In this document: positions 13,762-18,865 of the stretch, in pieces | Layout: each line of letters starts with the position of its first letter | How positions within the stretch are numbered: position 1 is the stretch's first letter | Source of the DNA: Haplosporangium gracile | Lineage: Eukaryota; Mortierellomycota; Mortierellomycetes; Mortierellales; Mortierellaceae | DNA length: 18,865 nucleotides | Reading direction: 5' to 3' | NCBI GenBank assembly: GCA_015499985.1 | Contig: JAAAUF010000816.1 | Span: 1 to 18,865, forward strand | Position numbers and translations under genes: made by a program | Notes under the pieces: generated by a model | Seen by the model: only the letters and a program-made list of their open reading frames with translations | Databases searched by the model: none | What the model was told of the DNA's origin: nothing

Positions 13762-16639
13762 ATGCTGCTGAAACCACATCAGCTTCTTGATCAGACTTCT
13801 TCCCTGGCGGCTCATGCTGATAGCTTGCGGCATAAATCAGAGCTGATGAATCTCTTTTGGCGCCGTGTGCTTGTCGGCGTGTTTATTTCACTCTTTCTTT
13901 CATTCTTTCTTACATTCTTCGCTCTTTCATCTTTCACTCTTTCATCATGCAGTCTTTCCATCGCTCTCTCAACTTCTCGCTTTATCATATTTTCTTGCAC
14001 CGTTGCTTGAATCACATACCATGGTACGTTATCCTATCATCCCGTAGAAAAGATTAGTGACGTTATTGAATCTAAGGACTGCGACCGGAGCATTCTCCGG
14101 CAGTTCAAGGTATAGTATAGTGGCGTGCTGTCTGGCGCATAGTGTGACACCCTTTGGTTGAGCATCGCCGAGCACGCCTCACTGCTTAGCTAATATCTAA
14201 GTGGCCCCTCAAACACACATATACACACAGTTCTTTTCTCTAAATCTCAGTAAGCAAGTGCGGAGTGTTATGTGCAATGTTGTTTTCAACACTGCGCTAT
14301 CTCCGTGGCCACTCTTCACTAAGATGGTCTTGCATAATAACTGCGACCGGAGCATTCTTCGGCAGTTAAAGGTATAGTATAGTGACGTGCTGTCCGGCGC
14401 AGAGTGTAGCACCTTTTGGTCGAGCATCGCCGAGCACGTCACATCATCTTGATAGTGTTCAAGATGGCCCCTTTTGAAGTGACCATCTCATCCTCCCACA
14501 TGTTCTGTCAACTGCTATTGGTTGTCCAAAGTAATGATTTTTTTTATTTACGTTTTGTTCTTAAGACTTATGCTACTACTCCAATTAGCCTGCATGCTCC
14601 GGCAGCGCCCACCAGAGTCGAATTCCCGATTAGTTTTGGGAAAGAACAGTGTCACCGGTTTTTCTATCTGCATCCGCCTCAAGAATGGCTCCCAGAGCTG
14701 TACTTGGAATACGGGGAAACAAATCTAGAAACTTTCTTTGATGTACTGAAAATACTCAAGAATACTCACAAGCCGTTTAACAATCAGATTCGCCTATTCT
14801 GCCTTCAGCTTTGGACCTATTATATGACAGACCCTAAAGGAAAACTACGCAAGGAGTTGTTGGAGTCGCAACAGAAGGCATTAATGGAAAAACAGATATT
14901 GCATGTTGACGTCGATGGAGATGTATACCGCCAAGCTATTGAAGGTATTGTTCATTTGATATTAGAGTGTCAAGTCTTATCTGGACTATTGTAATTGTAT
15001 TAATATATAGTGAGTTTTCACATCTTTAGAGGGTGTTAAGCGGCGGAGGGTTTACGGTACTGAAAATGAAGGAGGTGATGAGACGCTGTATAACCAATCG
15101 TCACGGGATTCCGAAGGTAATACTAAGGTATGACACGTAATAGGAATATCTCTAAACTGTATGCTGATAGAACTATTTATGTTGCTTATCTTGATAGCAT
15201 TAAAAACGCCCCCTCCGCGTGCACAATCGCCCACCTTCATTAGCCGTCATCTAGCATCCAGTCCAAGCAGTCTAACCATGCGTCAGGTGCATTCTACAGA
15301 GGAGGATGTAGTTGCCCAAATACGTAAGTATAAATAGGTGCGAGGGCGGAAGAGTAGAAAGGCGTTTGAGTAGCGGATATGTGAAAAAGGAGGAGGCACT
15401 CAGTGCGGCGAGTGCGGGCCACAAAACCGCAATGAAATGGGTTTATTTGCTGTTTATACTTGAGATTAACATGAACTTGGTTTCTTATTTTCAACACAGC
15501 GGCAGCACTAGCTTTATTGAACCAAACGATCACATGGACGGTAGATGATGTTGATCTGTTATCCAGGTTTACCGAATTCAAGGGCCAAGCTCAACCACGG
15601 TTTTCATTGGCACTGGACGGAATCGCTGATGTTACGCCAGGCTCAGCATTTTCACAGACTCTATCCCCCGAGCAGCGTATGCTAGTTAATGACAGCATCG
15701 TCTCAGACAAAGACATCGAGGAGAGGTGGCCATCTCTCTCGTCAATTCTTGCTCGAGTTTGTGCTCGGTCATCTTCATATGACGACGTGGTAGAAGCGCT
15801 GAGTAAGGAAGTTGTCAACGAGCGTATTATTGACTATCTTCGAGTCATAACAAATAATTAGTAAGTACCTGCACATTATTATCGGAGGTTATTTGGGATT
15901 ATGAATAAATGAAATACTAACTTACCTGTTTATACGTAGTTCCCATTATCTCGATTTTTCTGACCGGGTGCCGGAATACCTCAATGAGCGGGAGGGCTTT
16001 GGAGACCTTACATGGCCTTTTATTCGAGGTGCTTTGACGTTAGTCGGTATCCGTTCGCGATGCTTTGAGATACCGATAGTAGGGACGAAGGAGAGAAAGA
16101 ATTATGGGCGGGATCTTTCGGTGGACTTTGAAGAGCAGGCATCTATGGCTGATGGTGTTGCTCTCTTTGAAGATCATCAGATCTATATGGCAGAGGCATC
16201 ACTTATTCACGAGGCCAAGCAAGATAAGGGATCCAAGGACAAATTCAAAGTGGTGCGTTGTATGCGGGACTCTTGGAACAGCCAGATCCGATCTATTGCT
16301 CGAGAGTCTATTCCTCCTAAAGGTCTCACCGTTTTTGGATCCGCGTCATTTGGAGAGGAGACCAAGTTCTACGCAATGGATTTTACTGGGGTGTACCGGC
16401 TCAGGGAAGTTGGGAATATGTTAGTACCGCTGAGAAAGTCAGACTTTGCAAGGAGGATGAAGGCTTGCGTCAGGACATGTTTGAGGTTCGCTCTCGATTT
16501 GGAGGAAGAGATCAAACGGCGCATGGATCTGGAGCCGTCTGACCAAGACTTGCGTGCAGCTTGTGACATGATTGAGCAGACAAGAACGACACCGACAAAA
16601 GAGGTCAAAAAAAGACGAATTAGTAACATTTTTTCTTAG
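13762..16639 (+). CDS. Eight-exon gene, 590-aa protein, possible PD-(D/E)XK-like core
   Basis: Proposed exons are 13762-13864, 14048-14114, 14480-14530, 14589-14944, 15030-15127, 15287-15323, 15500-15860 and 15940-16639 (1773 nt, frame kept). The last four introns are well supported: GTATTG/CATCTTTAG with frame need, CTAAC then CGTCAG, GTAAGT/CAACACAG, and GTAAGT with CTAAC then CGTAG. The first three are tentative. The N-terminus (MLLKPHQLLDQTSSLA) and the middle (FFYLHPPQEWLPELY, DPKGKLRKELLESQQKALME) look genuinely coding. A Glu/Asp-rich linker joins them to a C-terminal domain with D429 in MADGVALF and E443 in AEAS followed by Lys residues, which could be a PD-(D/E)XK nuclease core with Ser in place of the usual Lys. 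It ends in a basic stretch (KKRR) suited to nuclear import. I associate this type of protein with large uncharacterised Mucoromycota families; this is from memory and unverified. It has no TATA box. Confidence 0.6.
14079..14176 (+). repeat. 98-bp direct repeat, copy A
   Basis: Begins CTGCGACCGGAGCATT and ends GAGCACG. It contains the perfect hairpin CCGGAG-CATT-CTCCGG and, in the gene model, the last part of exon 2 (coding CDRSILRQFK) plus its donor region. Copy B lies 262 bp downstream with about nine differences. Confidence 0.8.
14341..14438 (+). repeat. 98-bp direct repeat, copy B
   Basis: Same length as copy A with no indel. The hairpin right arm is CTTCGG rather than CTCCGG, still pairable through a G-U. 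The copy keeps the reading frame of the exon end (CDRSILRQLK) and the GTATAGTATAG donor, but not the upstream exon sequence. It lies within the predicted intron before exon 3. Confidence 0.8.
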
Positions 16640-17070
16640 CACGATTACACTTATCAATTACTCTTTGTAGAAGAATCCTTAAAATCATTTCACGACACGA
16701 CTTAGGATTATGCGATGCAAAAAGATTGAAAGAGCTGGTATCGAAAAATCAGTTAATAACTTCGCTATGAACGCCTTTTTTTTACAGAAAGGCTGGTACA
16801 AGTCGCAGTATGATGAAGATTTACGACATTTATGTTGGTTTACGCCGTGCCTCGTGACAGATTTATAAATGGAATAAATGTTAGTACGATCTATTTTAAA
16901 GGAATACTTGCTGTTAGAAATCATTTAAATACTGACACGATTGTCCATCCATACTTTCAATCAGACCCATTCATCTCTATCCAATACCAAACCATTACAG
17001 TTCACTTCGATCACTAAATCGACTACGTCGCTATTCACGCCTGCTACATCAAAAAATCACCGAGAAAAAC
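16640..17070. other. Intergenic region before the 17071 gene
   Basis: No convincing gene. TATAAAT at 16864-16870 could be the TATA box of the 17071 gene, which would give a CA/CT-rich leader of about 170 nt. A T-run ending in TTTACAG (about 16777-16787) resembles a splice acceptor but has no matching exon. The sequence ATGTTAGTACG near 16877 recurs near 17984. Confidence 0.4.
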
Positions 17071-17520
17071 ATGTCAAAAATGAGCTTGACGTATCCCGAC
17101 GGCCCTAAAGGTCAAATCTACGGTGGGAAAAGGGTGACGATGGTCTCACATTGCTGTCTGCTACCCCCTATGTTTCAGATGGATTTGAAGGGCATGGATA
17201 CACTGCTTTCAGTCAAGGAAGTGATTTTGGACTATTATAATCTAAAACCCCGATTTGAAGCTTCCAAAGTTGGTCTAAGGATATTCTATGATGAGGTTGC
17301 GATGGGGATGATTTATGCAACATCGTGGGGAGGAGCTAAGACACCTAAAAACTGGGTGATGAGTAATGGCAGGGGGAGGAAAATATATGAAGTCGAAGAT
17401 ACTCAAATCATTGCTCCGTTATTGTTGTTTACCGTTGGAATACACGTACATATTCATAAGCCTGATCATATCCTAGATAAAGAGTGGTTCATCAAATTTG
17501 CAGATAGGTTCCCAAGTTAG
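17071..17520 (+). CDS. Orphan protein of unknown function, 149 aa
   Basis: The ATG lies in good context (AAAACATGTC) after a CA-rich leader with no nearer ATG; a second in-frame Met follows at residue 4. The protein has mixed hydrophobic strands, for example IYGGKRVTMVSHCCLL, KVGLRIFYDEVAMGMIY and IIAPLLLFTVGIHVHIH, and a Trp/Gly-rich centre. It looks like a globular alpha/beta or beta domain with no signal peptide or membrane helix. It does not resemble the beta-rich family at 2854-5445 closely enough to claim relation. AAATAAA near 17549-17557 may be its poly(A) signal. No motif points to a function. Its TATA box (16864) is of the TATAAAT kind, and I see no GATGAAA element before it, so its regulation may differ from the main block. 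Confidence 0.6.
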   Translation: MSKMSLTYPDGPKGQIYGGKRVTMVSHCCLLPPMFQMDLKGMDTLLSVKEVILDYYNLKPRFEASKVGLRIFYDEVAMGMIYATSWGGAKTPKNWVMSNGRGRKIYEVEDTQIIAPLLLFTVGIHVHIHKPDHILDKEWFIKFADRFPS

Positions 17521-18060
17521 TGGTCAATTCTTGATCAGAACAATACACCGTAAAACAAATAAATCTATATAAGTCAACAACGCGCCCTGGAATTTTAATT
17601 TCCAGAGCAAAATTACACCCCCTGCAACAAAATACATATATACAGTGAAGAAAGTAACTTGAAATTCTAATGAAGCAGGGATTAATCAAGTTTCAGTATA
17701 CCAAAGTGAAACTCTAACACTTTTACGCCTTCGTTATTACGCGCACACACTTTTGCTTACGCTACGACAACTGCTTACCCTCGCCACTTATGCTTGTTGT
17801 CGTCACTGTAAGAGAAATGTATTGATTTTAATTACGTCTTCGTCATTCGAATGCGCCACGATAACTCCATTGCTTTCCATACAAGTTCCACCGGCCAACG
17901 TAAGTGGTGGCATTATGATAACGATGTACAACATTTATTTCAGTTTATGCTATGTCTTGTGAAAGATCGGTTAGATGTCATATATGTTAGTACGCCCTGT
18001 TTCTAAAAAAGACCTTGATTGCGCGAGTGACAGTTTTAGGTTGTGGAGGTGGATGAAATA
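17521..18060. other. Intergenic region, no gene seen
   Basis: It contains a small inverted repeat CTGGAA...TTCCAG at 17588-17606 and GTGAAACTCTAACAC near 17706, which shares GAAACTC with the repeat at 18061. An open frame starting near 17753 lacks an ATG and coding-like content. The region probably holds the terminator of the 17071 gene and distal promoter DNA of the 18353 gene. Confidence 0.45.
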
Positions 18061-18137
18061 GAGAATGAAACTCAAAAAATAGAGAATGAAACTCAAAAAT
18101 AGAGAATGAAACTCAAAGAATAAAGAATGAAACTCAA
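18061..18137 (+). repeat. Tandem repeat of GAGAATGAAACTCAAAAATA, four copies
   Basis: Units of 20-22 bp begin at 18061, 18082, 18102 and about 18123, with a conserved GAATGAAACTCAA core and variable A-rich ends. The same core occurs once at 11252-11262, in the Ras-like divergent promoter. The array ends 37 bp before the TATA box at 18174, so it is probably a regulatory array of the 18353 gene. Confidence 0.75.
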
Positions 18138-18173
18138 TGTTCTTACGACTACATTTGCGCTATTTTTTTTTTG

Positions 18174-18180
18174 TATAAAT
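18174..18180 (+). promoter_or_regulatory. TATA box of the 18353 gene
   Basis: TATAAAT follows a T-run and precedes a pyrimidine-rich stretch (CCCTCCCTTCCCTCCTTCC). The leader would be about 150 nt with no upstream ATG, consistent with initiation at 18353. Confidence 0.55.
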
Positions 18181-18352
18181 ACCCTCCCTTCCCTCCTTCC
18201 AGTCGTCTATTGTCTCTAGCAAGTCATAATTGCGACTATTTCCCCAATCAAGCGATCCATTCTGGCCATATCCCAAGCAAATCATTCAGTCTTCCCAAGT
18301 ATTCCTTTGAGCAACAACAATACCTTAAGCCTCATCAAAGCCTGAAATCACC

Positions 18353-18637
18353 ATGTTCTCATCCAAGACTCAAGTCACCATGTCCGTGAAAGATCAAAAA
18401 GAGGAATATCTTAAGAAGCACGCAGAAGCTGAACAACAAGTCATCCAGGCCAACGACAAGCTTGAGGCCGCCGTCACGAAGTATGAGATGGCGAGAAACA
18501 ATCGTGCCTCTGATAAAATAATTGGCGATTTACGGAAAGAAGTTAACAGATTGAGAGAGAACCGCACGAATTGTGTGGCAGCAGTGTTAAGACTTGAAAA
18601 AGCAGAACAGAAAAAGTATAAAAAAGGAAATTACTAG
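18353..18637 (+). CDS. Small coiled-coil protein, 94 aa
   Basis: Two in-frame ATGs share the context ACCATG (18353 and 18380), so isoforms of 94 and 85 residues are possible. From about residue 12 to 88 the sequence is almost wholly helical, charged and without Pro or Gly apart from one Gly (KDQKEEYLKKHAEAEQQ, then NDKLEAAVTKYEMA, then RKEVNRLRENRTNCV). Ala/Leu/Val fall in heptad positions, so this is a probable coiled coil, perhaps a helical hairpin with a turn near NNRASDK. The C-terminus is Lys-rich (EQKKYKKGNY). There is no signal peptide or membrane segment. The strong promoter layout (repeat array, TATA box) suggests high or inducible expression. A structural or scaffold role is a guess. 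I do not recognise the family. Confidence 0.65.
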   Translation: MFSSKTQVTMSVKDQKEEYLKKHAEAEQQVIQANDKLEAAVTKYEMARNNRASDKIIGDLRKEVNRLRENRTNCVAAVLRLEKAEQKKYKKGNY

Positions 18638-18865
18638 AATAGCCTCATTGAGCCTTTGTAAAAAGAACAAGAACATTTCTACACAATTAAACCAGCAAGG
18701 CTACCAGCCCCTTAAAACCTTCATAGTATGTGACTGCTCGTGTAAGATGTCTCAGTCGCTTTTTTACGTGTGTAAGAGACATTTGATGTATATGCTGCGT
18801 AGCTAGTCTAGCACACAACCCCTTAAAATCAAAAATAATCACATCACGGTAGGTAGTGATAGGGA
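18638..18865. other. Right end, no gene seen
   Basis: Downstream of the coiled-coil gene there is no ATG-led frame of convincing content. AACCAGCAAGG and two CCCCTTAAAA copies (about 18709-18718 and 18819-18828) are visible. Confidence 0.4.

Noticed and set aside
14079..14176. 98-bp repeat as a tRNA or structural RNA gene
   Set aside because: The GTTCAAGG string and hairpin recall a tRNA arm, but no cloverleaf or polymerase III terminator could be drawn, and the exon explanation fits better.
14464..14994. Continuous frame starting at the ATG at 14464 as a separate gene
   Set aside because: Its first 40 codons cover a T-rich intron-like stretch. Splicing 14530 to 14589 and 14944 to 15030 gives a better reading that continues into the downstream exons.
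15278..15323. ATG at 15278 as the start of a shorter three-exon gene (368 codons)
   Set aside because: Possible, but a CTAAC branch site and CGTCAG acceptor (15286) join this exon in frame to coding-like sequence upstream; kept as an alternative only.
17071..17520. Relation of the 149-aa protein to the beta-rich family
   Set aside because: Overall size and strand content are similar, but the central G-x-L strand motif is not found.
17588..17606. CTGGAA...TTCCAG inverted repeat as a terminator or mobile-element end
   Set aside because: Short arms, an AT-only loop and no target duplication; likely chance.

Overview
The window looks like nuclear DNA of a fungus, most likely Mucoromycota (Mucor/Rhizopus-like). 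The reasons are spliceosomal introns with GTAAGT/GTATGT donors, CTAAC branch sites and short lengths (about 57-180 nt), AATAAA signals, TATA-box promoters, and a multi-exon gene at the right that resembles, from memory, an uncharacterised family I associate with Mucoromycota. No rRNA, tRNA, CRISPR, insertion sequence or viral hallmark gene was recognised. The placement is inference; no search was run.

Layout. Positions 1-1350 hold no supportable gene, only A-rich tracts and one promoter-like block. From about 1350 to 12820 there is a compact block of thirteen small genes on both strands. In order: a secreted 10-cysteine protein (1410-1799 +); a helix-turn-helix protein (1855-2391 -); three tandem paralogues of a beta-rich domain (2854-3908, 4106-4648, 4906-5445, all +); a basic protein (5586-6053 +); a Ser/Thr-rich single-pass membrane protein (6093-6914 -); a tail-anchored microprotein (7150-7347 +); a nuclear-looking coiled-coil protein (7597-8574 +); three paralogues of a C2H2-like zinc-finger family (8744-9340, 9783-10520, 11875-12819, all +); and, between the last two of these, a divergent Ras-like GTPase (10610-11191 -) and a small ORF (11473-11712 +).

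Nearly every gene in this block has a clear TATA box (usually TATAAAAG) 35-90 nt before its start or leader. Many also have a GATGAAA/TTTCATC element further upstream. Three genes, probably four, have a leader intron ending 1-10 nt before the ATG. This shared design suggests a co-regulated, lineage-specific gene island, and it is the most interesting feature of the window.

From 12820 to 13760 the DNA is mostly non-coding, with an orphan promoter and three CRE-type TGACGTCA palindromes. From 13762 to 16639 I reconstruct one eight-exon gene (590 codons) with a possible PD-(D/E)XK-like core. It lacks the TATA/GATGAAA design and its intron carries a 98-bp duplication of one exon end. The right end has a 149-codon orphan gene (17071-17520), a tandem GAATGAAACTC repeat and a small coiled-coil gene (18353-18637).

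How the genes work together cannot be read from sequence alone. DNA/RNA-binding candidates, a switch-like GTPase, two membrane proteins and a secreted protein under one promoter design would fit a regulated response or developmental module, but this is speculation.
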